Assembly: GCF_024339125.1 (NCBI RefSeq)
Contig: NZ_CP101417.1
Coordinates: 1,054,001-1,118,000, forward strand
Source of the DNA: Xanthomonas hortorum
GTDB taxonomy: Bacteria; Pseudomonadota; Gammaproteobacteria; Xanthomonadales; Xanthomonadaceae
DNA length: 64,000 bases
Direction of reading: 5' to 3'
In this document: positions 7,798 through 15,926 of the stretch, piece by piece
How the letters are laid out: each line of letters begins with the position of its first letter
Position numbering within the stretch: position 1 is the first letter of the stretch
Position numbers and translations under genes: made by a program
The notes under the pieces: generated by a model
What the model saw: only the letters and a program-made list of their open reading frames with translations
Told to the model about the DNA's origin: nothing
Databases searched by the model: none

Positions 7798-9981
7798 TTA
7801 CTCCGTCAAACCACGGTTTTCCAGCAGCGCCTTGACGCTGGGATCCTTGCCGCGGAAGTCGCGGTACAGCGTGGCAAGGTCCACGGTGTTGCCGCGCGAG
7901 AGGATCTTGGCGCGGAAGATGTCGCCGTTCTTGCGATCCAGACCGCCGTTTTCCTTGAACCATTCGAATGCGTCGTCGTCGAGCACTTCCGACCAGAAGT
8001 AGGCGTAGTAACCGGCCGAATAACCGCCGCCCCAGATGTGGTCGAAATAGCTGCTGCGATAACGCGGCGGCACTTCGGCCAGATCGACCTTGAAGCGCTT
8101 CAACGCGTCGGCTTCGAACTTGCTCACGTCCTGCAACGATGCGTCGGCCGGTTGGGTGTGCCAAGCCAGATCGAGCAACGCGGCCGAGAGGTATTCGGTA
8201 GTCGCGTAGCCGCTGTTGAAGGTCTTGGCCTTCTTGATCTTCTCCACCAGCTCGGCCGGCATCGCCGCGCCGGTCTGGTAGTGCTTGGCGTAGTTGGCGA
8301 AGACCTTGGGGTCGGAGGCCCAGTGCTCGTTGAACTGCGAGGGGAACTCGACAAAATCGCGCGAGGTGCTGGTGCCGGCGATCGAGGGGTACTTCACCTT
8401 GGAGAACATGCCGTGCAGCGCGTGGCCGAACTCATGGAACAAGGTGGTGACGTCGTCGAAACTCAGCAACGCCGGCTGGCCGGCAGCCGGCTTGGTGAAG
8501 TTGCAGACGTTGTAGACCACCGGCTTGGCGCCGGTGAGGCCGTCCTGCTCGACGAACACGTCCATCCAGGCGCCACCGGACTTGCTGTCGCGCTTGAAGT
8601 AGTCGGTATAGAACAGCGCCATCGAGGTGCCATCCGCGTCGAACACTTCATACACCTTCATGTCCGCGTGATAGGTCGGGATATCGGTGCGCTGCTTGAA
8701 GGTGATGCCGTACAGCTGCGTGGCCGCGTAGAAAACGCCGTTCTGCAGCACGTTGTCCAGTTCGAAATACGGCTTGATCTGCGACTCGTCCATGTCGTAC
8801 TTGGCTTTGCGCACCTGCTCGGCGTAGAAGTCCCAATCGGACGCGGCGAGTTTGAAACCGCCGGTCTTTGAATCAGCACGCTGGGCGTCGATCACCTTCT
8901 GCATCTCGGCCACTTCGCGGCGCGCCTTGGCAGTGGCGGCCGGCACGGTGTCGGTCAGCAGCTTGAGCGCGGCGGCCGGGGTCTTGGCCATCTGGTCGCC
9001 CAGGCTGTAGGCGGCGTAGCTGTCGAAGCCGAGCAGCTTGGCCTTTTGCGCGCGCAGTTGCGCCAGGCGCTGGATGGTCTGGCGGGTGTCGTTGGCATCG
9101 CCTTTTTCTGCGCGCGTTTCCGAGGCCTTGAGCACCTCGGCGCGCAGCTGGCGGTCCTTCAGCGAGGCCAGCACCGGTTGCTGGGTGGTGTTCTGCAAGG
9201 TGAGCAGGTACTTTCCGTCGAGCTTGCGCGCCTTGGCCGCATCGGCGGCGGCGGCGATGTCGCCCTCGCTCAGGCCATCGAGCCTGGCCTTATCGTCCAC
9301 CACCACCGCACCGGCAGCCGAGGCGGCGACCAGACGGGTATGGAACTGGGTGGAGAGCGTGGTCTCTTCGATATTGAGCTTGCGCAGGCTGTCCTTGTCG
9401 GCATCGGACAGCTGCGCACCGGCGCGCATGAGTTCTTCGTAATCGCGCTTGAGCAGACGCTTCTGCTCCGGGTCCAAGCTCAGCGTGTCGCGCTGGTCGT
9501 AGAGTGTTTTGACGCGTGCGAAGAGCTTGGGATCGAGATTGATTTCGTCCTGGTGCGCAGCCAGCTTGGGCGCGATCTCTTCCTGGATCTTCTGGCGTGC
9601 GTCGCTGGTATCGGCCTGCACCAGCCCGAAGAAAATGCGCGACACGCGCGAGAGCGTTTCGCCACCACGCTCCATCGCTTCGATGGTGTTGTCGAAGGTG
9701 GGCGGTTCGGGGTTGTCGGCAATTTTGCGGATCTCGGCCAACTGCAGGCGCATGCCTTCTTCGAAGGCCGGCAGGTAATCGCTGTCCTTGATCTTGTCGA
9801 ACGGCGGCGCCTGGAACGGCAGCGTGCTGGGGGTGAGCAGCGGGTTCGGCGCGGCATCGGCGGCCGGGGTGGCGGCGGTCTTCTCGGGCACGGTGGTGGA
9901 CTCCTTACCGGACGAATCTTTTCCAGAACAAGCAGCCAGTGCCAGGGTGATGGCAGCGGCCAGAACGACGGTACGCGACAT
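7798..9981 (-). CDS. dcp: Peptidyl-dipeptidase Dcp (M3 metallopeptidase)
   Basis: 727 aa. The zinc-binding motif HEFGHALHG lies near residue 510, with the downstream Glu ligand in the following helix, as in thimet-family (M3) peptidases. The protein starts with a lipoprotein signal (VVLAAAITLALAACSG), so it is probably anchored in the envelope, unlike the cytoplasmic E. coli Dcp. It removes dipeptides from the C-terminus of peptides. The start has AGGA upstream. It is followed on the same strand, about 100 bases upstream, by an isoaspartyl peptidase gene, which makes a small peptide-degradation group. Confidence 0.93.
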   Translation of the reverse strand: MSRTVVLAAAITLALAACSGKDSSGKESTTVPEKTAATPAADAAPNPLLTPSTLPFQAPPFDKIKDSDYLPAFEEGMRLQLAEIRKIADNPEPPTFDNTIEAMERGGETLSRVSRIFFGLVQADTSDARQKIQEEIAPKLAAHQDEINLDPKLFARVKTLYDQRDTLSLDPEQKRLLKRDYEELMRAGAQLSDADKDSLRKLNIEETTLSTQFHTRLVAASAAGAVVVDDKARLDGLSEGDIAAAADAAKARKLDGKYLLTLQNTTQQPVLASLKDRQLRAEVLKASETRAEKGDANDTRQTIQRLAQLRAQKAKLLGFDSYAAYSLGDQMAKTPAAALKLLTDTVPAATAKARREVAEMQKVIDAQRADSKTGGFKLAASDWDFYAEQVRKAKYDMDESQIKPYFELDNVLQNGVFYAATQLYGITFKQRTDIPTYHADMKVYEVFDADGTSMALFYTDYFKRDSKSGGAWMDVFVEQDGLTGAKPVVYNVCNFTKPAAGQPALLSFDDVTTLFHEFGHALHGMFSKVKYPSIAGTSTSRDFVEFPSQFNEHWASDPKVFANYAKHYQTGAAMPAELVEKIKKAKTFNSGYATTEYLSAALLDLAWHTQPADASLQDVSKFEADALKRFKVDLAEVPPRYRSSYFDHIWGGGYSAGYYAYFWSEVLDDDAFEWFKENGGLDRKNGDIFRAKILSRGNTVDLATLYRDFRGKDPSVKALLENRGLTE

Positions 9982-10087
9982 GGCGTGTAATTCCTGATTG
10001 GGTAGAGCAGCCGGTCACGCTAGCGGGTTTGCGGGCCGCTGGCATGTGCCGTTGGATTGGATGGACGGGTTCGGTTGAGGATGTGCG

Positions 10088-11098
10088 CTACAACGTCTCG
10101 TCCTTGAAGATCGCCACGTGCGGCGTGCCATCGGCGCCGATCCAGCCGCGATACATGCCCTCGGTGTTGAACGGGAACGCGGCATTGCCCTGCGCGTCCA
10201 GCGCGATGGCGCCACCGTCACCACCGGCCTTGGGAATCTCCTGGTCGATCACTGCGTCGGCCGCCTGTTGCAACGACTGGCCGGCGTATTTCATGCGGGC
10301 GCAGATGTCGTAGGCGGCCACCGCGCGGATGTAGAACTCGCCCCAGCCGGTACCGGACACCGCGCACTGGCTGTTGGCGTAGGTGCCGGCGCCGATGATC
10401 GGCGCATCGCCGACGCGGCCGTAGCGTTTGTTGGTCATGCCGCCGGTGGAGGTGCCGGCGGCCAGATGTCCTTCGCGATCCAGCGCCAGCGCACCGACAG
10501 TGCCGAAGTGCTTGGCGGTTTCCAGATCGAGTTCGGCCTGGGCCTGGCGGTCGCCGGCCTCGGCCTTGAGCGCTTTCTGCAGTTGCTGCCAACGCTTGTC
10601 GGTGCGGAAATAGCTCGGGTCGACCAGGGTGACGCCTTGCTCGCGCGCGAACTGTTCGGCGCCAGCGCCGGCCAGCATCACGTGCTTGGAATGATCCATG
10701 ACGCTGCGCGCCAGCTGGATCGGGTTCTTGACCGTGTGCACGCCGGCAATCGCGCCGGCCTTGCCGGTGGCGCCGTCCATGATCGCCGCATCCAGTTCGT
10801 TCTTGCCGTCATGGGTGAACACCGCACCGCGCCCGGCATTGAACTGCGGCGCGTCCTCCAGCACGGTGATGGTGGCAGCCACCGCATCCACTGCGCTGCC
10901 ACCGCGTTGCAGCACCGCGTGACCGGCACGCAGCGCGCGCTGCATCGCCTCGCGCGCCTGCGCCTGTTCGTCTTTGGAAAGGCCGGCTTTTTCGACACCT
11001 GCGCCGCCATGGATCACCAGCATCGGCGTGGCGGCCAGCACCGGGCCGGCACAGAGCAGCAACGACAGGAATAAGGCGCGAGCGGACAGAGCGATCAT
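10088..11098 (-). CDS. iaaA: Isoaspartyl peptidase / type 2 L-asparaginase
   Basis: 336 aa Ntn-hydrolase. The precursor is expected to cleave itself before the threonine in GTVGALALD (about residue 200), leaving that Thr as nucleophile; STGGMTNKRYGRVGDAPIIG and GTGWGE after it form the substrate pocket. The N-terminal LVIHGGAG is the family's signature start. A signal peptide (LFLSLLLCAGPVLAA) predicts periplasmic export. It hydrolyses beta-aspartyl dipeptides from damaged proteins and, weakly, asparagine. A good ribosome site (GAGGAAG) precedes the ATG. Lies next to dcp on the same strand. Confidence 0.92.
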   Translation of the reverse strand: MIALSARALFLSLLLCAGPVLAATPMLVIHGGAGVEKAGLSKDEQAQAREAMQRALRAGHAVLQRGGSAVDAVAATITVLEDAPQFNAGRGAVFTHDGKNELDAAIMDGATGKAGAIAGVHTVKNPIQLARSVMDHSKHVMLAGAGAEQFAREQGVTLVDPSYFRTDKRWQQLQKALKAEAGDRQAQAELDLETAKHFGTVGALALDREGHLAAGTSTGGMTNKRYGRVGDAPIIGAGTYANSQCAVSGTGWGEFYIRAVAAYDICARMKYAGQSLQQAADAVIDQEIPKAGGDGGAIALDAQGNAAFPFNTEGMYRGWIGADGTPHVAIFKDETL

Positions 11099-11296
11099 GG
11101 TGCTTCCTCACTGCAAGTTTGTTGAGTGACCCGGCGGTGTGAGACACGGGGCGAGCCATCCTGCAGGGGCGAGGACGGCAGGTTCGTCGCAGGCAATGCA
11201 CAACGTCGGCTACGTCCACGCCATTGGGTCGCCATGCCGAGCAATGATCCAATGCCCGCATCAGCCAAGCGTCGGCCAACATCCGGCGTGATGGTG

Positions 11297-11566
11297 TCAG
11301 GCATCATCGCGCGTTGCTTCGGCCAGACGACGCTGGAAGTCTGTTCCGAGCATCTCGTCCACCACCCCAAGTCTGGCGACAACGCTCCCAGGATCGAAAG
11401 CGCCGCCGTGGAGCACTGTCTCGGCCTCGTTGTGCATCGCATACGCCAAGTGCGCAGCGGCACGGACGGAAAGATCCGACTCGCGCTGGCTTCCGAGGTG
11501 CCCGGCCAACAAGTACCGAATCTCGTAGAGCGCAAAGGCGAACAGCTGCTCCTGTGTCGCGGTCAT
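11297..11566 (-). CDS. Small conserved hypothetical protein
   Basis: 89 aa, starting MTATQEQLFAFALYEIRYLL. The start at 11566 is supported by GGGAG 8 bases upstream. The sequence is balanced, mostly helical and protein-like (HLGSQRESDLSVRAAAHLAY), with no cysteine cluster, membrane segment or known motif. It lies alone between iaaA and the acyltransferase on the same strand. Downstream (11099-11296) frames overlapping its stop are ambiguous. Function unknown. Confidence 0.6.
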   Translation of the reverse strand: MTATQEQLFAFALYEIRYLLAGHLGSQRESDLSVRAAAHLAYAMHNEAETVLHGGAFDPGSVVARLGVVDEMLGTDFQRRLAEATRDDA

Positions 11567-11684
11567 TCGGGCACTCCCCTCCATGACGTCTGGTCTGATC
11601 CAACCGATGCAAACCGTGGCATGCTTCAAACAGCGCCGCGCATCGGTGGGCTCACAGGCCTGCTCAAGGCGCTCGGGCCACCAC

Positions 11685-12314
11685 CTACAGCGTATCGCGA
11701 TGCTTGCCGCGCCACGGCCGGTACCAGGTGCGGATGGCGGCGATATCGGCGGCCATGTCGGTCCCGGTCCAGAACGGCTCGCCGATGCCCACGGTCTTGC
11801 TGGGATAGTCGAAATACACCGGCAGGATCGGCACCTTGGAGTCGGAGGCGATCTTCCAGAAGCCCGCCTTCCAGTTTTCCACACGCTTGCGGGTGCCTTC
11901 GGGGGTGATCACGTACCACATCTGCTCGGAGTTGCGGATCAGCCGCACCGCCTGGCCGATGGTGCCCTGCGGCGAGCTGCGGTCCAGCGGGATGGCGCCC
12001 AGTTTGCGCAGCAGCGGGCCCAGCGGCCACCAGAACAACTGCGCCTTGCCCAGCACGCGCACATCGAAGCCCAGCGCGAACTTGGCCGCAAAGCCGACAA
12101 AGCCGTCCCAGTTGGACGAATGCGGGGCCACGATCATCACCAGCTTGGGTTCGTCGGGCAACCGCCCGAGCAGGCGCCAGCCGGTCAGGCGCAAGGCGGT
12201 ACGGCCCAGCCAGCGGCCGAAACGACCGTGCGCACGCGGCATTCTGGGTGGGGTTGGCTGCAGCAGGATGTTGGCCTGTGTTACCGGTGGCAACGACGGG
12301 TCGGTGTGACTCAC
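11685..12314 (-). CDS. 1-acylglycerol-3-phosphate acyltransferase-like protein
   Basis: 209 aa. It carries the PlsC-type catalytic HX4D box as HSSNWD near residue 65, and the second box as PEGTRKR near residue 140. This short form, with WYRPWRG near the end, belongs to the lysophospholipid acyltransferase group often called YihG-like or glycerol acyltransferase. It probably transfers acyl chains at the inner membrane. The start is a GTG at 12314 behind the arfB stop, with TGGGAG as ribosome site inside arfB's last codons; the 2-base gap indicates translational coupling. Confidence 0.85.
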   Translation of the reverse strand: MSHTDPSLPPVTQANILLQPTPPRMPRAHGRFGRWLGRTALRLTGWRLLGRLPDEPKLVMIVAPHSSNWDGFVGFAAKFALGFDVRVLGKAQLFWWPLGPLLRKLGAIPLDRSSPQGTIGQAVRLIRNSEQMWYVITPEGTRKRVENWKAGFWKIASDSKVPILPVYFDYPSKTVGIGEPFWTGTDMAADIAAIRTWYRPWRGKHRDTL

Positions 12315-12316
12315 GC

Positions 12317-12748
12317 TTACTCCCAGTGGGACGCAGAGCGTCCACGCTTGATATGGCTGCGCTCACGCTTGGCATCCAGCCGCCGCAGCTTGGCACCATG
12401 ACTCGGTTTGGTGGCGACCCGGCGCTTGGGCACCGACAGGCACGCATTGATGATTTCGACCAGCCGCTCGCGCGCATCCTCGCGGTTGCGGTCCTGGGTG
12501 CGGAAGCGCTGCGCGTCGATCACCAGCACGCCCTCGGCGGTCATGCGGCGGTCGCGCCGCGACAGCAGCCGCGCGCGCAGCGGTTCGGGCAGCGACGGCG
12601 ATCCGGCCACGTCGAAACGCAGCTCCACCGCGGTGGAGACCTTGTTGACGTTCTGCCCACCCGCGCCGCTGGCGCGCACGAAGCGTTCGACGAGTTCGCT
12701 GGGCGGGATCGTCAGGCTGGGAGTGATCTGGATCGGGTCGCTGGCCAT
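12317..12748 (-). CDS. arfB: Alternative ribosome-rescue factor ArfB
   Basis: 143 aa. The GGQ hydrolysis motif is in RASGAGGQNVNKV (residues about 25-40), and the long basic C-terminal tail (KRRVATKPSHGAKLRRL and on) is the part that enters the empty mRNA channel in YaeJ/ArfB. It releases peptidyl-tRNA on ribosomes stalled without a stop codon. The ATG at 12748 was chosen because the N-terminus then begins close to the family's usual start; a longer frame upstream is Arg-rich noise. It heads a two-gene unit with the acyltransferase. Confidence 0.93.
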   Translation of the reverse strand: MASDPIQITPSLTIPPSELVERFVRASGAGGQNVNKVSTAVELRFDVAGSPSLPEPLRARLLSRRDRRMTAEGVLVIDAQRFRTQDRNREDARERLVEIINACLSVPKRRVATKPSHGAKLRRLDAKRERSHIKRGRSASHWE

Positions 12749-12840
12749 TGTCCGGCGATTGTATCGGCACCGGCATGGACGCGCGCGCGAACGCCGGCTC
12801 CCGTATGCTGCGGCCGGTCCCCAGTTTGCAGGATGCTCCG

Positions 12841-13383
12841 ATGACACCACCTCGTTCCGTTGCCACCGTCCGCGCCTTCGCGCGCCGTCTGATCGTGCTG
12901 GCCGCACTGGCACTCGCCACGCCCGCTGCGTTTGCGCAGGCGCCCAGCGATGCCGACGTCAACCGATTGCTCGCGGCCTCACGCGCGCAGACCATGCTGG
13001 ACACGATGCTGCCGCAGATCGAAGCGATGCAGCAGCAGCAATTCGCCCAGCTCACCGCGCAGCGCCAGCTCGATGCCGGCCAACAGGCGCAGTTGCAGCG
13101 CATCCAGGATCGCACCCGCCAGACCGTGCGCAAGGCGCTGTCGTGGTCGGAGCTGCGCCCGATGTATGTGGACATCTACAAGCGCTCGTTCTCGCGCGAG
13201 GACGTGCTGGCCATGGCCGAGTTCTATGAGAGTTCGGCCGGCCAGAGCCTGCTCGACAAGACCCCGGCACTGACCCAGAACCTGATGGGCGCGATCCAGC
13301 AGAAGATGCTGCCGCTGTTTGCCGATCTGCAGAAGGATCTGGAGAAGATCGTCAATGAGCCGGCGGCGGCGCAGAAGCCCTGA
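12841..13383 (+). CDS. DUF2059 exported protein
   Basis: 180 aa with a Sec signal peptide (RRLIVLAALALATPAAFAQ, cleavage near residue 31). The remainder is helical and Gln-rich and holds a DUF2059 domain (ELRPMYVDIYKRSFSREDV through YESSAGQSLLDKTP, residues about 100-150). This widespread domain has no established biochemical role; proteins with it are periplasmic. The ATG at 12841 follows an AGGA-type ribosome site. Convergent with truC across a repeat-rich gap. Confidence 0.87.
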   Translation: MTPPRSVATVRAFARRLIVLAALALATPAAFAQAPSDADVNRLLAASRAQTMLDTMLPQIEAMQQQQFAQLTAQRQLDAGQQAQLQRIQDRTRQTVRKALSWSELRPMYVDIYKRSFSREDVLAMAEFYESSAGQSLLDKTPALTQNLMGAIQQKMLPLFADLQKDLEKIVNEPAAAQKP

Positions 13384-13389
13384 AGGGCT

Positions 13390-13432
13390 GGGATTGGGGA
13401 ATTGGGATTGGGGAATCGGGATTGGGGATTCG
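13390..13432. repeat. GGGATTGGGGAAT tandem units
   Basis: Four degenerate tandem copies of GGGATTGGGGA(AT) directly after the DUF2059 stop. A shorter copy on the other strand lies at 49093-49121. Such GGGATTSGGGA runs are familiar in Xanthomonas intergenic DNA. Confidence 0.7.
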
Positions 13433-13532
13433 TAACAGCGTGGTTCCTGCAACGGATGCGGATGCTAGGTCGATTGCGTTGACGATTCCGGCGGTGCCCC
13501 AGCTTTCCTCCAGGGGGAGAAGCCTGCTCCAG

Positions 13533-13566
13533 CCCCTCTCCGACAGGAGAGGGAGTTGGGGTGAAG
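13533..13566. repeat. CCCTCTCC hairpin repeat, copy A
   Basis: CCCTCTCCgacaGGAGAGGG followed by TTGGGGTGAAGG: a hairpin plus tail related to those at 13675-13713 and 53199-53237, slightly diverged. Confidence 0.7.
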
Positions 13567-13616
13567 GCGGTAAGCGGCGAAGCCGCGCGTGCATCCAAAC
13601 TCCACCAGGCTTCGCT

Positions 13617-13713
13617 CGCACCCTCATCCGCCCCTACGGGGCACCTTCTCCCGAGGGGAGAAGGAACAGTCAAGCCCCTCTCCCGTCGGGAGAGGGGTTG
13701 GGGTGAGGGTACG
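13617..13713. repeat. Paired hairpin repeat, tails outward (copy B)
   Basis: Two hairpin modules. Module 1 (13617-13663) is a GCACCCTCATCCG tail then a CCTTCTCCC...GGGAGAAGG stem. Module 2 (13675-13713) is a CCCCTCTCCCG...CGGGAGAGGGG stem then a TTGGGGTGAGGGTACG tail. The same two modules recur in the opposite sense at 53109-53237. Confidence 0.75.
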
Positions 13714-13795
13714 ACTGCCTACAAACGTTGCCGCTCGACGTTGGTGCACTGACAGATCGACGTTGATGCACTGACACATCCATGACCACGCCGCA

Positions 13796-14533
13796 TCACT
13801 GCACGTGTGTCGTGCCTTGCAATCCCGCCACGTCCCACCCGAACAATGCACACGCTTTCGCAAACTCCACATCCAGCGGCGCCACCACGCTGATGCGCCT
13901 GCCATCGGCCGGATGCGGGAAACCCAGGCGTTCGGCGTGCAACAACATGCGGTGGATGCTGAGCATGCGGAAGCTGCGGTTGTGGCGGCCATCGCCATGG
14001 CTGGTGTCGCCGATCATGTGGTGCGACAGGTGCTTAAGATGCCGGCGGATCTGGCGAAAGCGCCCGGTCTGCGGCTGGCAACGCAGCAAGGCATAGCGCG
14101 AGGTGGCAAAGCCGGTGGACGGGATGTCGAGCTCGCCGGTGGCCAGACGCTGGAAGTGGGTCACCGCCGGCTTCTTGATCGGTTTGCCCGGGCCGCCGTC
14201 CAGGTCGTGATCGACGATGAAGCGCGGCTCGGCCGGCCAGCCGCGGCACACCGTCAGATAGTCCTTCTCCAATTCGCCGGCCATCAAGGCCTTGCCCAGC
14301 GCGCTGGCGGTGTCGCGATCGAAGGCCAGCAACAGGCAGCCGCTGGTGGCGCGGTCGAGCCGGTGCACCAAAAAGATCGGGCGGCCCAGCTGCACGCGCA
14401 GACGGTCCGCAAGAAAATCGTCCTCCCCGCGCGCCAGCTTGCTGTCGTGGACCATCAGGCCCGCGGGTTTGTCGACAACGGCCAGGACGGCGTCCTGGTA
14501 GAGAGTCTGCAATGGATCAGGGGATGTGCTCAC
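13796..14533 (-). CDS. truC: tRNA pseudouridine synthase C
   Basis: 245 aa RluA-type pseudouridine synthase. The catalytic aspartate is in FLVHRLDRATSGCLLLAFD (about residue 55), and the family's second motif appears as RYALLRCQPQTGRFRQIRRH. No S4 domain precedes it, which with its length points to TruC, the enzyme for U65 of tRNA-Ile and tRNA-Asp, rather than RluC/RluD. The start is the GTG at 14533 (VSTSPDPLQTLYQD); the frame upstream of it is unlike the family. Convergent with the DUF2059 gene. Confidence 0.88.
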   Translation of the reverse strand: MSTSPDPLQTLYQDAVLAVVDKPAGLMVHDSKLARGEDDFLADRLRVQLGRPIFLVHRLDRATSGCLLLAFDRDTASALGKALMAGELEKDYLTVCRGWPAEPRFIVDHDLDGGPGKPIKKPAVTHFQRLATGELDIPSTGFATSRYALLRCQPQTGRFRQIRRHLKHLSHHMIGDTSHGDGRHNRSFRMLSIHRMLLHAERLGFPHPADGRRISVVAPLDVEFAKACALFGWDVAGLQGTTHVQ

Positions 14534-14801
14534 CGGCGGATTATCCGCATCGCTGAGACCGCGTGCCACTGCGTCAACGCGCCACTCAACCCGTTGACCT
14601 GGCCAGAGTGGTGGACGAGCATGCGGAAGCGCACCATTGCGGCGTGCTTCCCATGCGCATGTTCCTGCTGCTTGCCTGATGGCGGTTGCTCCGCTGGCCC
14701 AGGTGCTGGACCAACCGTATGACGACCATGCCGACCACTTCTTTGAGCGCGTCTCGCATACGCACAACGCGCTAGTCTGACCTGGGCGACAGGCTGGAAC
14801 T

Positions 14802-15401
14802 TTAGCGGCGTGATGCCACCGCCTGTGCCTTCATTTTCTTCAGGCCGGTCTCGATGTGATTCAGCTGATCGACGGCCGTGATCCGCGTCCCAGGATCCAA
14901 GTGGCTCTGGCGATTGATCTCAGCGCTGACCGTGTTGGCGACGTCCAGATTCTTCTTTCTGTACGCGGCAAGCTTTCGCTTGTCGATTTTCTTTTTATGC
15001 TCCAGCGCGGTGATCTGGCTCTCGATGCGTTCGGTACGCTCTCCGAAGTACCGCCCTTGTTCGTCATCGACCACGAAGACCAACGTTGCAACGTTTCCCG
15101 CAGAATAATCGTTGGTCGGCGTGGCTTCCAGATGTGCCCCTGCAAGCAGGCTGTAGATGGATTCCTGCGTGTTGAGCGTGCCCTGCACCGGCTGCGACCG
15201 TCCGGGATTGGTGATCTTCGGGTCCAAACGCACGACGCAGCCGGTCTGCCGCGACCACTCCTTCAATGCCGAGCCGATCATTTGCGCCGGGATATCCACG
15301 CGCACGGGTTTGTCGAGGCCGCACTCATTGGCAGCTGCAGGTCCTGCCGCACCGATCAACAAGAGTGATAAAAGCAAATGGCCGCGGTTCTTATACATCA
15401 T
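14802..15401 (-). CDS. Orphan STN-domain exported protein
   Basis: 199 aa. A signal peptide (HLLLSLLLIGAAGPAAA) leads into an STN (secretin and TonB N-terminus) domain at residues about 30-105: VRVDIPAQMIGSALKEWSRQ, then QPVQGTLNTQESIYSLLAG. In FecA-type receptors and secretins this domain is a signalling or docking module, but here no barrel follows; instead the C-terminal 80 residues are charged and probably coiled-coil (ERIESQITALEHKKKIDKR). The MMYK start has GGAG upstream. It stands alone, with no TonB receptor or secretin neighbour. Confidence 0.8.
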   Translation of the reverse strand: MMYKNRGHLLLSLLLIGAAGPAAANECGLDKPVRVDIPAQMIGSALKEWSRQTGCVVRLDPKITNPGRSQPVQGTLNTQESIYSLLAGAHLEATPTNDYSAGNVATLVFVVDDEQGRYFGERTERIESQITALEHKKKIDKRKLAAYRKKNLDVANTVSAEINRQSHLDPGTRITAVDQLNHIETGLKKMKAQAVASRR

Positions 15402-15926
15402 AAAGTTCTCCGAAAAAAAGAGTTGCAGAGTTGCATCGACCAGCCGGACGGCGACAACACGCATGCCCGGCGCACAGCAATCAACATCAAAAGCATGTCT
15501 TTCGCGCTGCGGATCGTGAGCAAGCCTAACTTCCCCATCGAAACCGCGCAGGTTTTCTGAGCAGGAAGCAGACTGGTTCAATACCGGCAGATGATCGGAT
15601 GGATAGTTACAGACTTTCCGCCGTCATCCCACGCGCGGGGCTTCGGCCCAGTGCTAACGTCTTCGTTTGGACGGCCGATCCGGCGCGCGCGCTCAGCGCG
15701 CAGACATGTAGCGCGCGTCGGCAGATCCGGCGCCCTATTTCATTCCGCCAACCGATGCTCATGGATTGCATACGACCATCCGCGCAGTGATCACCAGCTT
15801 CCAGGGCCACAACGAGGTTTCCGCCCATGGCGCATGTAATCACGCTCTCTGGCGCCAGCCGACCAATGCGTCTTGACGCCTCAACGGCAAGCGCTGTGGC
15901 ACACCGCTGCGCCACAGCGTTTCGCA
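15402..15926. other. Intergenic, no gene recognised
   Basis: 525 bases between the STN gene and ubiB. Long frames exist on both strands but with shadow-like composition and no motif. It would hold the promoter of the STN gene near its left edge. I see no hairpin with a T-run downstream of ubiB. Confidence 0.5.

Larger units (their letters stand above)
13384..13795. other. Repeat-rich intergenic region
   Basis: 412 bases between two convergent genes, largely filled by dispersed repeats (GGGATTGGGG tandem units and CCCTCTCCC hairpins, listed separately). No gene is recognised. The hairpins can act as terminators for both flanking genes. Confidence 0.7.

Noticed and set aside
13384..13795. CRISPR-like array from repeated hairpins
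   Set aside because: Units are few, irregularly spaced and in both orientations, with no cas genes.
14680..14780. Short + strand frame MAVAPLAQVLDQPYDDHADHF ending at a TGA near 14780
   Set aside because: Some protein-like look, but only 33 codons, no ribosome site and no family match; could be a gene tail remnant, not supported enough to list.
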